Assembly (NCBI RefSeq): GCF_016865425.1
Contig: NZ_AP023355.1
Location: 2,664,198-2,728,197 of the forward strand
DNA: 64,000 nucleotides
Source: Actinocatenispora thailandica
Lineage (GTDB): Bacteria > Actinomycetota > Actinomycetes > Mycobacteriales > Micromonosporaceae
Direction: 5' to 3'
Part shown: one piece after another, positions 19,689 through 29,549 of the stretch
Layout of the letters: the number at the start of each line of letters is the position of its first letter
Numbering within the stretch: position 1 is the first letter of the stretch
Notes under the pieces: generated by a model
Told to the model about the DNA's origin: nothing
Database searches by the model: none
What the model saw: only the letters and a program-made list of their open reading frames with translations
Translations under genes and position numbers: made by a program

Positions 19689-20771
19689 TCAGGAGGTGCG
19701 GGTGGTGGCCGCGGTGGCGAGAGCGGTCAGCACCTCGGCCGGCCGCGGTGCGATCGGGGCGCCGGCGAGAGCCGCCAGGCAGTCGGCGGTGAGTTGCCCG
19801 ATGCGGCGTTCGGTGTCGGCCAGCGCGCCGGTGTCGACGATCAGCTCGCGCAGCTGCGCCACCCCGTCGGCGTCCAGGCCGGCGGCGCCGAGGCGGGCGT
19901 CGAGGACCGCGCGGCCGGCCGGCGTGGTCGCCTCGTACGCGGCGGCCACCAGATAGGTGCGCTTGCCCTCGCGCAGGTCGTCGCCGGCCGGCTTGCCCGT
20001 CTCGGCGGGATCGCCGAACACCCCGAGCACGTCGTCGCGCAGTTGGAACGCCTCACCCAGCGGCAGCCCGTACGCCGAGTACGCGGCGAGCGTGGCGGCG
20101 TCGGCGTCGGCGCCGGCCAGCCGGCCACCCAGCAGCAACGGCCGCTCCACCGTGTACTTCGCCGACTTGTACCGCGCGACCCGCTCGGCGCGGTCCCGGG
20201 AGGAGTGCGCCACGTCGGCCTGCGCCAGCACGTCGAGGTACTGCCCGGCCATCACCTCGGTACGCATCAGGTGGTACGTCTCGCGGCCGGCTTCCAGCCG
20301 GGGCGCCGGCACCCCGGAGCCGTCGTACATCTCGGCGGACCAACCCAGGCACAGGTCGCCGAGCAGGATCGCCGCCGCGGTACCGAAGCCGGCCGGTTCG
20401 CCGGACCACTGCCGCTCGGCGTGCAGCGCGGCGAACCGGCGGTGCACGGCCGGCTCGCCGCGCCGGGTGTCGGACGAGTCCATCACGTCGTCGTGCATCA
20501 ACGCGCAGGCCTGCAGCAGCTCCAGCGAGGCGAAGGCGGTGACGGCGGCGTCGTCGTCGGCCCCGCCCGCGCCCCGGTACCCCCAGTAGGCGAAGGTGGG
20601 GCGCAGCCGCTTGCCGCCACCCAGCACGAACGCGTCCACCGCGGCGCAGATGTCGCCGAGCTGGGCGTCGATCGCGGTGAGCCGCGCGCGTTGCCCGGCG
20701 AGGAACTCGCGCAGCGCCGTCTCGATGCGCGCGCGCAGCGCGGCCGAGCTGGTGGCGGGCACCGTGGGCAC
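19689..20771 (-). CDS. Trans-isoprenyl diphosphate synthase (polyprenyl synthetase, IdsA2-like)
   Basis: Chain-elongating prenyltransferase, 360 residues, condensing IPP with an allylic diphosphate to make geranylgeranyl or longer products. The first aspartate-rich motif is HDDVMDSSDTRRG (DDxxD). The second is QLRDDVLGVFGD (DDxxG, common in actinobacterial enzymes). GGGKRLRP and KSAKYTVERP are the usual diphosphate-binding segments. GTG 20771 has GGGGGA eight bases upstream; the frame remains open much further but without homology. It is divergent from metF, an arrangement also seen in mycobacteria (idsA2 region). Product length cannot be fixed from sequence. Confidence 0.9.
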   Translation of the reverse strand: MPTVPATSSAALRARIETALREFLAGQRARLTAIDAQLGDICAAVDAFVLGGGKRLRPTFAYWGYRGAGGADDDAAVTAFASLELLQACALMHDDVMDSSDTRRGEPAVHRRFAALHAERQWSGEPAGFGTAAAILLGDLCLGWSAEMYDGSGVPAPRLEAGRETYHLMRTEVMAGQYLDVLAQADVAHSSRDRAERVARYKSAKYTVERPLLLGGRLAGADADAATLAAYSAYGLPLGEAFQLRDDVLGVFGDPAETGKPAGDDLREGKRTYLVAAAYEATTPAGRAVLDARLGAAGLDADGVAQLRELIVDTGALADTERRIGQLTADCLAALAGAPIAPRPAEVLTALATAATTRTS

Positions 20772-20982
20772 CTGGGCTTCCCCCGATCGGCGGCTCGACC
20801 CGCCGGCTGCTGGTACGGCGGCCGCAACCGGCGGGGCCGCCTCGCAGCACGGTATCCCCACCGTGTTGCGGCACGACCGCCGGCCACCGGGCGGCCGGCC
20901 GATCCGCCGTCCGCCACCCGTACCCCACGGCATCGGCGACATGTCCGACCGGCAACGGCCGCGCGACACCTGGCCCGGCCGG

Positions 20983-20988
20983 TACAGT
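20983..20988 (+). promoter_or_regulatory. -10 element of metF (leaderless start)
   Basis: TACAGT ends six bases before GTG 20995, placing the transcription start on or next to the start codon. Confidence 0.6.
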
Positions 20989-20994
20989 GACCAG

Positions 20995-21924
20995 GTGGCA
21001 CTCGGTACCCCTTCGGTGATGCCCGGTGGCGATCCCGCCATCGGGCGGTTGGTGCGTGTGGCGGCACCGACGTTCTCGTTCGAGTTCTTCCCGCCCAAGA
21101 CCGAACGCGGCAACGAACTGCTCTGGCAGGCGATCCGGGAGCTGGAACCGTTGCACCCGTCGTTCGTGTCGGTCACCTACGGCGCCGGCGGGTCGACCCG
21201 TGGGCGCACCGTGGAGATCACCGAGCGGATCGCGACCGAGACGACGCTGACCCCGATGGCGCACCTGACCGTCGTCAACCACTCCGTCGCCGAGCTGCGC
21301 AACCTGGTCGGCCGGCTGGCCGAGGCCGGGGTGCGCAACCTGCTCGCGCTGCGCGGTGACCCGCCGGGCGATCCGATGGGGGAGTGGGTCCGGCACCCGG
21401 AGGGGGTCGACTACGCCGCCGACCTGGTCCGGCTGATCCGCGAGGCCGGCGACTTCTGCGTCGGCGTGGCGGCCTTCCCGTACCGGCACCCGCGATCGCC
21501 GGACGTGGCCAGCGACACCCGCCACTTCATCCGCAAGTGCCGGGCCGGCGCCGACTTCGCGATCACCCAGATGTTCTTCGACGCCGACGACTACTTCCGG
21601 CTGCGCGACCGGGTCGCCGCGGCCGGCTGTGATGTGCCGATCCTCGCCGGCATCATGCCGGTGACCCGGATGAGCACCGTGGAGCGCTCCGAGCAGATGT
21701 CCGGTGCGCCGTTCCCGGCGGCGCTCGCGGCCGAGTTCGAGCGGGTGGCAGACGACCCGGAGGCGGTTCGGCAACTGGGCGTCGAGCAGGCCAGCCGGCT
21801 GTGCGAGCGGCTGCTCGCCGGCGGCGCGCCCGGCATCCACTTCTACACGCTGAACAGGTCCACCGCGACCCGCGAGGTGTGGCACAACCTGGCGCTGCCG
21901 ACCGCCGCCGCGGCCGGCGGCTAG
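20995..21924 (+). CDS. metF: Methylenetetrahydrofolate reductase
   Basis: FAD-dependent 5,10-methylenetetrahydrofolate reductase producing 5-methyl-THF for methionine synthesis, 309 residues. Family motifs: FSFEFFPPKTERG, VSVTYGAGGSTRGRT, RNLLALRGDPPGDP, FITQMFFDADDYFRL-like region, and GAPGIHFYTLNR. The frame is open upstream, but GTG 20995 stands six bases after a TACAGT -10 box with no ribosome site and gives an N-terminus of the expected length, so a leaderless start was chosen. The phosphatidyltransferase gene follows after 20 bp on the same strand. Confidence 0.95.
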   Translation: MALGTPSVMPGGDPAIGRLVRVAAPTFSFEFFPPKTERGNELLWQAIRELEPLHPSFVSVTYGAGGSTRGRTVEITERIATETTLTPMAHLTVVNHSVAELRNLVGRLAEAGVRNLLALRGDPPGDPMGEWVRHPEGVDYAADLVRLIREAGDFCVGVAAFPYRHPRSPDVASDTRHFIRKCRAGADFAITQMFFDADDYFRLRDRVAAAGCDVPILAGIMPVTRMSTVERSEQMSGAPFPAALAAEFERVADDPEAVRQLGVEQASRLCERLLAGGAPGIHFYTLNRSTATREVWHNLALPTAAAAGG

Positions 21925-21944
21925 GTGGGCCGGTAGCGGCCGCC

Positions 21945-22634
21945 ATGGTGGCCGGCGGGGGAGTCCAGACCGACTGGGTCGGCTACGCGACCCGGTGGAA
22001 GGCGCTGCACGGCGGCTACGACCCGCAGGCCGGCGCGTTCCCGGTGCGCGGCTGGTTCTACCTGACCTACCGGTCGGCTCGCGGGCTCGCCCGGATCGGC
22101 GTCAGCCCGGCCACGGTGACCGTGGTCGGCCTCGTCTGCTGCCTGTTCGTGCCGGCGGTGGCGGCCCAGCACGGCCGGTGGCCGGTGGTGGCCGGCGGCC
22201 TGGTGGCGCTCGCCGGCGTACTGGACGGCCTGGACGGTGCGGTCGCGGTGGTGGCCCGCCGCGTCACCCGGTTCGGCTACGTGTACGACGCGGTCCTCGA
22301 CCGGCTCGGCGAGACCGCCTGGTTGGTGGCGTTCTGGCTGGTCGGGGTGCCCGGCTGGCTGGTCGCGCTGACCGCCTGCCTGGCCCTGCTGCACGAGTAC
22401 CTGCGGGCCCGGGCCACCGCCGCCGGCCTGTCCGTGCACGCGGTGACCAGCCTGGCCGAGCGGCCGGTGCGGGTGTTGATCAGCGCGCTGGGGCTGACGC
22501 TGGTCGGGGTGTCCGGTGGGTTGTCGGACAGCCTCGCGGCCGGCGCCGGTACCGTCGCGGTCTCCATCTGGCTGCTGCTGGGCGTGGTGGGGTTCGTCCA
22601 GCTGTTCGCCGCGGTCGGCCGGGACCTGGGCTGA
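21945..22634 (+). CDS. CDP-alcohol phosphatidyltransferase family membrane protein
   Basis: Integral membrane enzyme of the CDP-OH-P transferase family, 229 residues, about six helices. The signature segment is LDGLDGAVAVVARRVTRFGYVYDAVLDR. All four metal-binding aspartates (D-x2-DG … G-x3-D-x3-D) are present, but the position usually occupied by Arg in DGx2AR is Val. I recall similar DGAVAV versions in actinobacteria, so this may be a subfamily trait, but it could alter CDP binding. ATG 21945 is the best start available, although its ribosome site is weak. The acceptor alcohol (inositol phosphate, glycerol phosphate or other) is not identifiable. Confidence 0.8.
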   Translation: MVAGGGVQTDWVGYATRWKALHGGYDPQAGAFPVRGWFYLTYRSARGLARIGVSPATVTVVGLVCCLFVPAVAAQHGRWPVVAGGLVALAGVLDGLDGAVAVVARRVTRFGYVYDAVLDRLGETAWLVAFWLVGVPGWLVALTACLALLHEYLRARATAAGLSVHAVTSLAERPVRVLISALGLTLVGVSGGLSDSLAAGAGTVAVSIWLLLGVVGFVQLFAAVGRDLG

Positions 22635-22676
22635 CCGCCGGCGGCTGGGCCACCTGGGCTGACGCCGGTGGTCGGG

Positions 22677-23528
22677 TCAACGCTCCCGTGGCTCGTCGGC
22701 CTCGGCGCTTCGCGGCTTCGCGGACGTGGCGTCGGCGGTCGGCTCGCCGGTGGGTGCGGCCTCGGGAGGCTCGGCGTCCGGCTTGCCGCTGACGAACTCC
22801 TGGACCGCGATCTTGGCCCGGATCAACGGCTTGCGGATGCGTTCCTCGCGGCGCCGGGCGCGCCGCAGCTTGCGCGGGCGCCGGGCGTACCGCCAGCGGG
22901 CCCACGGCGCGTCCGGCCGGCTGAGCCGGATCGCCCCGATGACGGTCAGCAGCGGGATGAAGATGCCCACCAGGCCGGTCCAGATCTTGCCCTTGAGCAG
23001 GGTGATCACCACCAGCGCCAGGTTGAACAGGGTGTAGCCGGCGCCGATCAGCCAGCCGCCGAGGCCCGGGTACAGCGCGCGGGCGTCGTTGACGTCGCCG
23101 ACCCCGATCGGGGTGACCCGCAGCAGGATCAGGCCGGTCACCGCGATCGCCGCGAACACCGCGTCGATGGAGGTCCGGCCGGCCTTCGCCCAGTACACGT
23201 CGTCCAGGTGCAGGATCAGCGCGAACTCGTCGAGCACCAGCGCCGCGCCGACCCCGAACAGCGCCGCGAAGCCCGCCCGCCAGCCGATCAGGTTGTCCGG
23301 TAGCGCCAGCCCGATCACGCCGCCCAGCAGCATGAACACCACCCCGAACACGACGTGGTGGATGTGCGTACCGCCCGGCTTCACGTTGCCCGGCCACCAC
23401 CGCACCTGGGCCCGGATCATCCGCACGCTGAACCGGATGAACAGGAACCCGACCACGAAACCGCAGAAGAAGCAGAACAGCGGCAACCGGCCGGTCGCAA
23501 CGATCGAGTCGTGGAACCAGTGCCCCAT
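22677..23528 (-). CDS. Conserved actinobacterial integral membrane protein
   Basis: A 283-residue membrane protein with about six to seven helices over the first 200 residues, then a strongly basic, disordered C-terminal tail. A histidine cluster GGTHIHHVVFG follows the first helix and an acidic stretch DEFALILHLDDVYW the third. Both look functional (metal or polar ligand) but match no enzyme motif I can name. ATG 23528 begins MGHWFHDSIV just before the first helix. Convergent with the phosphatidyltransferase, 42 bp apart. Function unknown. Confidence 0.75.
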   Translation of the reverse strand: MGHWFHDSIVATGRLPLFCFFCGFVVGFLFIRFSVRMIRAQVRWWPGNVKPGGTHIHHVVFGVVFMLLGGVIGLALPDNLIGWRAGFAALFGVGAALVLDEFALILHLDDVYWAKAGRTSIDAVFAAIAVTGLILLRVTPIGVGDVNDARALYPGLGGWLIGAGYTLFNLALVVITLLKGKIWTGLVGIFIPLLTVIGAIRLSRPDAPWARWRYARRPRKLRRARRREERIRKPLIRAKIAVQEFVSGKPDAEPPEAAPTGEPTADATSAKPRSAEADEPRER

Positions 23529-23630
23529 CCCGGTTCACCGACCCGGCCCGGGTGATCGCCGTCCACCGCCGCACGTACCTGCCATGGGGCTGTTCTTACC
23601 GCCGCCCGCCCGCCCGGTCGGGTCGAACGG

Positions 23631-24179
23631 TCAGATTGACCCCTCCAGCGGCAGCCGCCGGCCCAGTACCGCGAACGGCCGTTCGTCGCCGGGGAAGCGG
23701 AAGTGCCGCAGCACGTCGACGAACCCGGTGCGTCGGTAGAGCCGCCACGCCCGGGACGACTCGTGCGGCACCTCGGGCGTGGACAGCAGCACCGTCGCCT
23801 CGGTGGCGCCGTCGAGCAGCGCGGTCAGCTGCGTGTACCCCCGGCCGTGGCCCTGCGCGTCCGGCCGGACGTGCAGCTCGACCAGCTCGAAGCAGTCCGA
23901 CAGCCAGAACCGGGCGGCGTCGGCCGGCAGCCCCGACGCGACCTGCTCGTGCCACCACTGCCCGGCGCCGGACCGGTAGCCGTAGCCGAACCCGAGCAGC
24001 CGGTCGTCGTTGTCCAGGCTGGCCACCGCCCGGAAGCCGCGGTAGTGCGTGTGCGCGGCGACGAAGCCGCGCCGGGCCGCGACCAGATCCGGCGGATAGT
24101 CCATGGCCTCGGCGTACACCGTGAGGACGTCGTCGATGCGGGCGAGCAGGTCCTCCGGCGCCCAGTGCACGAGGGTCAT
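23631..24179 (-). CDS. GNAT family N-acetyltransferase
   Basis: A 182-residue acetyltransferase. The acetyl-CoA binding motif A is VELHVRPDAQGHGRGYTQLTALL (R/Q-x2-G-x-G/A form), preceded by the usual beta strands (LLGFGYGYRSGAG) and followed by SRAWRLYRRTGFVDVLRHF near the C-terminus. ATG 24179 begins MTLVHWAPEDLLARIDDV. AAGGA lies about 13 bases upstream, rather distant, so the start is less certain than the identity. The substrate is unknown. It lies downstream of a GntR gene on the same strand, separated by 111 bp. Confidence 0.85.
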   Translation of the reverse strand: MTLVHWAPEDLLARIDDVLTVYAEAMDYPPDLVAARRGFVAAHTHYRGFRAVASLDNDDRLLGFGYGYRSGAGQWWHEQVASGLPADAARFWLSDCFELVELHVRPDAQGHGRGYTQLTALLDGATEATVLLSTPEVPHESSRAWRLYRRTGFVDVLRHFRFPGDERPFAVLGRRLPLEGSI

Positions 24180-24290
24180 GGCGGCAGGCCGTTCCTTCCG
24201 GTGGGTCGAGGTGCAGCCGGCGCGGTCGACGGGGCGGCTGTGCTGTGACGGTACCCTGACGCGTTCAACCACGGACCGCAGCCGGACACC

Positions 24291-24686
24291 TCACCCGGAG
24301 TGCCGGTCGGCCGGCACGTCGATCACGTCGATCAGCCCGAGCGCGGCCCGCACGTACCGCAGGGACTGCTCGGCGGTCAGCCCGAGCCGGCTGGTCTGCA
24401 CCGCGTAGGAGTCGGCGAGTTCCCGCGCCCGCTGCGCGGTGCGGTTGCCGCCGGCGGCGACGTAGGTGCCGCCCCGGCCACGGGTCTCGACGATGCCGGA
24501 GGTCTCCAGCTCCCGGTAGGCGCGGGCCACCGTGTTCGCGGCCAGGCCCAGCTCGCCGGCGAGCGCACGCACCGTCGGCAGCCTCGTCCCGGCGGGCAGC
24601 TCACCGCTGCCGGCCAGCTGCGCGAGCTGCCGGCGCAGCTGCTCGTACGGCGGCAGTGCCGAACCGGGCTCCACCTTCAGCCGCAT
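24291..24686 (-). CDS. Short GntR/YtrA-type transcription regulator
   Basis: A 131-residue regulator. The winged helix covers residues ~10-75 ([57 protein letters not shown]). A short tail of about 50 residues without an effector domain of FadR or HutC type places it with YtrA-like regulators. ATG 24686 has AGGTGA five bases upstream. YtrA-type proteins usually repress adjacent transporter operons, but no transporter is adjacent here. The neighbours are a GNAT enzyme and a divergent M3 peptidase. Confidence 0.88.
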   Translation of the reverse strand: MRLKVEPGSALPPYEQLRRQLAQLAGSGELPAGTRLPTVRALAGELGLAANTVARAYRELETSGIVETRGRGGTYVAAGGNRTAQRARELADSYAVQTSRLGLTAEQSLRYVRAALGLIDVIDVPADRHSG

Positions 24687-24799
24687 CGCGTCACCTGCCC
24701 TCGTCGCGGCAGTACCGGCCCATTCTGGCAGCCGCGGCGCGCGGTGTCCGTCCCGAAACGCGGTACGAGCTGGATCCGGTTCCCCCGGGGTCGGCACGC

Positions 24800-24805
24800 T
24801 ACGGT
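24800..24805 (+). promoter_or_regulatory. -10 element of the M3 peptidase gene (leaderless start)
   Basis: TACGGT ends six bases before ATG 24812. No ribosome-binding site lies between them. Confidence 0.6.
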
Positions 24806-24811
24806 GCTCGG

Positions 24812-26755
<1,944 letters not shown>

Positions 26756-26777
26756 GCCGTGGTGGCCGGCGGGTTCC

Positions 26778-26900
26778 GCCGCCGGCCACCCCGGCCTGCC
26801 CGGTTCGCCGCCGGCCACCCGGTCTGCGCGGTGCCGCCGGCCACCCGGTCTGCGCGGTGCCGCCGGCCACCCGGCCTGCCCGGTTCGCCGCCGGCCGGCC
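26778..26900. repeat. 26-29-bp tandem repeats between convergent genes
   Basis: Five copies of a unit beginning GCCGCCGGCC start at 26778, 26807, 26833, 26859 and 26887. The self-complementary GCCGGC cores can form hairpins, so the array may double as the terminator between the M3 peptidase and the P450 gene. Confidence 0.75.
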
Positions 26901-26903
26901 GGC

Positions 26904-28232
26904 TCACCAGGTCACCGGGAGCTCCTCGACACCGCTGACCAGGACGTGCCGCCAGCGCAGGTGCGCCGCCGGTACGGCCAGCCGCAGCCGCGGGCAGCGC
27001 GTCGTCGACGCGCGCAGCGCCTCCTGCAGCTCGACCCGGGCCAGATGGGCGCCCAGACAGAAGTGCGGGCCGGTGCCGAAGGCGAGGTGGCGGCCTGGTT
27101 CGCGGTCCAGCACCACCTCGTCCGGCCGGTCGAACACGCGCGGGTCCCGGTTGGCGGCGGCGATCGCGGCCAGCACACCCTCACCGGCGCGGACCGTGAC
27201 ACCGGCCAGCGGTACGTCGGTGGTGGCCACCCGCAGCTGGCCGACCTCGCTGAGCCGGGTGTGCCGCAGCAGCTCCTCCACCGCGGTGGGGATCAGGTCC
27301 GGTTCGGCGACCAACCGGTCCCAGTGCGCCGGCTCGCGCAGCAGCGTGGCGACGAAGCTCGCGATCTGGTTCGCGGTCGTCTCGTGCCCGGCGACCAGCA
27401 GGTTCATCCCGAACGCCACCAGCTCGTCGGGGCCGAGCGCGCCGTCGGCGGCCAGCTCGGTCAGGATGTCGTCGCCGACACCCGGGTTGCCCGCCACCAG
27501 GTCGGCGAGGTAACCGGTCAGCGCGGCCATGGCCGCGTGCACCCGTTCGGCCTGCGCCGGCACCAGGCTGTACGCCAGCTCCGTCCACTCCCGGAACCGG
27601 TCCCGGTCGCCGTACGGCACGCCCAGCAGCTCGCAGATCACCTGGATCGGCAGCGGCAGCGCGAGCGCCGCCCGCAGGTCACCCGGCGGGCCGCCGGCGA
27701 CCATCCGGTCCACCAGCTGCCCGGCGAGACCGGCGATCCACTCCCGCCGCCGCTCGATCCGCCGCCGGGAGAAGACCCCCGACACCAGACCGCGCAGCCG
27801 GGTGTGCTCAGGCGGGTCGGTGGTGGGCAGGGTGCCGGGCAGCGGCGACGACACCGCCACCCGCGGCGCGCCCGGCGCCACCGTGCCGGCCCGGGAGAAA
27901 CGCGGATCGGTCAGCACCGTGCGCACGTCGTCGTACCGCGTGACCAGCCAGACCACCGAGCCGGCGATGGTGCGTACCCGGGTGATCGGTCGCTGCTCAC
28001 GCAGCCGGGCCCAGACCGGATCGGGATCGAACCGGAAGCTGCCGGAGAACGGGATCTGCGGTACGGACGGGCAACTCGCCGCCCCGTCCCTGTCGACGGT
28101 GCCTTCGGTCGGTTCACCGACGGTGCCTTCGGTCGGTTCACCGACGGTGCCTTCGGTCGGTTCACCGACGGTGCCGTGGGCCGGTTCGCCGGTGCCGTGG
28201 GTACCGGTCTGGGCGGGCCGGGGCGCTGCCAT
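26904..28232 (-). CDS. Cytochrome P450 (bacterial class I type)
   Basis: Heme-thiolate monooxygenase, 442 residues. The heme loop FGTGPHFCLGAHLAR has its cysteine near residue 390. The I-helix oxygen-activation motif is AGHETTA. The K-helix ExxR is in VEELLRHTRLSEVGQLR. The N-terminal ~50 residues hold a repeated PTEGTVGE-type octapeptide encoded by a 24-bp tandem repeat and are probably disordered. ATG 28232 follows GGAGG. No ferredoxin or reductase gene is adjacent. A 16-bp inverted repeat overlaps its promoter, so expression is likely regulated, possibly by metal. The substrate is unknown. Confidence 0.92.
   Translation of the reverse strand: MAAPRPAQTGTHGTGEPAHGTVGEPTEGTVGEPTEGTVGEPTEGTVDRDGAASCPSVPQIPFSGSFRFDPDPVWARLREQRPITRVRTIAGSVVWLVTRYDDVRTVLTDPRFSRAGTVAPGAPRVAVSSPLPGTLPTTDPPEHTRLRGLVSGVFSRRRIERRREWIAGLAGQLVDRMVAGGPPGDLRAALALPLPIQVICELLGVPYGDRDRFREWTELAYSLVPAQAERVHAAMAALTGYLADLVAGNPGVGDDILTELAADGALGPDELVAFGMNLLVAGHETTANQIASFVATLLREPAHWDRLVAEPDLIPTAVEELLRHTRLSEVGQLRVATTDVPLAGVTVRAGEGVLAAIAAANRDPRVFDRPDEVVLDREPGRHLAFGTGPHFCLGAHLARVELQEALRASTTRCPRLRLAVPAAHLRWRHVLVSGVEELPVTW
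28094..28189 (-). repeat. 24-bp in-frame tandem repeat in the P450 N-terminus
   Basis: Exact 24-bp units start at 28094, 28118 and 28142, with a diverged fourth from 28166. They encode a repeated eight-residue acidic motif upstream of the P450 fold. Confidence 0.88.
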
Positions 28233-28266
28233 GGGTGATACCTCCTTCGACGGGCGACAGATCCGA

Positions 28267-28282
28267 ATAAGGGTAACCTTAT
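28267..28282. promoter_or_regulatory. Inverted-repeat operator overlapping the P450 promoter
   Basis: ATAAGG-N4-CCTTAT is a perfect inverted repeat whose spacer GTAA helps form a minus-strand -10 TACCCT. Its right half (AGGGTAACCTTA) resembles half of the actinobacterial iron box TTAGGTTAGGCTAACCTAA. Iron-regulator binding is only a suggestion. Confidence 0.45.
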
Positions 28283-28347
28283 CCGCCGGCTGGAACTGGA
28301 TATTTCGGTCGATGGTGCCCGCTGCGCCGCGAGGCTGGACCCGGTTG

Positions 28348-28376
28348 TTGCACTCCGTCGGCAAACGCGCTTTACT
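28348..28376 (+). promoter_or_regulatory. Candidate promoter of the SOS mutagenesis cassette
   Basis: TTGCAC (28348-28353), a 17-bp spacer and TTTACT (28371-28376). The LexA box begins ten bases after the -10 hexamer, covering the predicted start, which would block initiation when LexA is bound. Confidence 0.5.
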
Positions 28377-28385
28377 GGAGCGGTG

Positions 28386-28403
28386 TTCGAACAGGTGTTC
28401 GAA
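28386..28403. promoter_or_regulatory. LexA (SOS) box of the HEPN-imuA'-imuB-dnaE2 cassette
   Basis: TTCGAAC-AGGT-GTTCGAA is a perfect 7-4-7 inverted repeat containing the full actinobacterial SOS consensus TCGAAC-N4-GTTCGA. It is the strongest LexA site seen in the window. Confidence 0.9.
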
Positions 28404-28737
28404 CGCTCTCGGTGAGGTGAATCGCGGCACCGACCCGAGAGGCGCGGTCTCCGTCCTGCCTGCCGACCAGACCCCCAGGTGGGTGGGCGGGGCCCGTGGC
28501 CGGCCGGTCGGCCGGGCGAGGTGAGGGGAAGCATCCCGCCCGCCCGGCCGGTGCCCGGCGCCGCACTTCCCCTGCGGCACGGGCCGGTGGTCCGCCATCG
28601 CGGCAGCAGCGCTGTCGTGGCCGGTTCTGCCGGCCCGGCTGGTCCTGCCGGCTGTGCCGGCGCGGCCGGTTCTGCCGGCTGCGTCGTCGTGCCGGCTTTG
28701 GTGCCGGACCGATCGCGAGCGAAGGGGAACAACCGAC
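28404..28737 (+). other. Untranslated leader of the SOS cassette
   Basis: About 330 bases separate the LexA box from the HEPN start. The stretch 28610-28690 repeats GCCGGTTCTGCCGG-like motifs that can fold into several hairpins. No reading frame in it looks coding. Confidence 0.4.
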
Positions 28738-29229
28738 ATGGCAAGAATGCACAAGCCTCGTTCCGCGGCACTGGTCGGTGCGGAGCGCGCCGCGGCGGAG
28801 TTGCCGACGATCCCCGCCCACGTGATGCCGCACCGGTCCGCCCACGAGTTGCTGGCGCTGGCTCGGCGTGGGCTGATCGAGGCGGCGGAGACCCGTTCCG
28901 ACGGCCAGCGATACGCCACCGCCCACCTCGCCGCGCTGCGCGCCGCCGCGGCCGTGCTGGTGTCTCGGGCCAGACCCGCCCCGGCCCGCCGTGGCCGGCC
29001 CACCAACGTGTGGGCGTTGCTCGCGACCGTGGCGCCGGAGCTGGCGCAGTGGGCAGACCGGTTCGCCGCCGGCGCCGCCAAGAGATCCGCCGCCGAGGCG
29101 GGGATCCTGCGGGTGGTCAGCAAGGTCGAGGCCGATGATCTGCGCGCCGACGCCGAGCGGTTCGTCGCGGTGGTCGAGCTGTCGCTCGGCCTGCCGCACC
29201 AGCCGCTGATCACCACCAGGGCGAGCTGA
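28738..29229 (+). CDS. SAV_6107-family HEPN domain protein, first gene of the SOS mutagenesis cassette
   Basis: A 163-residue all-helical protein of the actinobacterial HEPN family named after SAV_6107, repeatedly found beside imuA'-imuB-dnaE2. The HEPN catalytic pattern R-x4-H is present as RYATAH (residues 58-63) in the helix QRYATAHLAALRAAAAVL. Many HEPN proteins with this pattern are RNases. The N-terminal helix HVMPHRSAHELLALARRGL and C-terminal helix ADAERFVAVVELSLG fit the fold. ATG 28738 is preceded by AAGGGGA. The upstream LexA box implies induction by DNA damage. Its role in mutagenesis, if any, has to be inferred from linkage. Confidence 0.85.
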   Translation: MARMHKPRSAALVGAERAAAELPTIPAHVMPHRSAHELLALARRGLIEAAETRSDGQRYATAHLAALRAAAAVLVSRARPAPARRGRPTNVWALLATVAPELAQWADRFAAGAAKRSAAEAGILRVVSKVEADDLRADAERFVAVVELSLGLPHQPLITTRAS

Positions 29230-29549
29230 CCGCCGGCGGCACGGCCTTCTGCCGGCCGCTGACCGGCGCCGCTCCACCCGGGACGGGGCACCGTCGCGGC
29301 CCCGCCTGGCGGGCAGCGCGGCGCCGGTGGCGAACCGTCGGCCGGTCCCGGGTGGGGGCTCGGGTCGTGTCGTGCCGCCGGTCTCATCCGTAGCTGTTCG
29401 GTCACCATGTCCGGCCGCGCCGGTGCGCATGGCGCATCGACCGTGCCCGGACCGCGACGGTTCCGGGTGGACCGGTACGGCGGGAACAGCGGGTCGCCAG
29501 TGCGCACGGCGGTAGGGCCGTGCGGGGCAGTACACAACGGGGGAACGAG
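29230..29549 (+). other. Gap between the HEPN gene and imuA'
   Basis: No gene, clear promoter or LexA box was found in these 320 bases. The genes are probably joined in one transcript, but the length leaves room for a second promoter. Confidence 0.4.
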
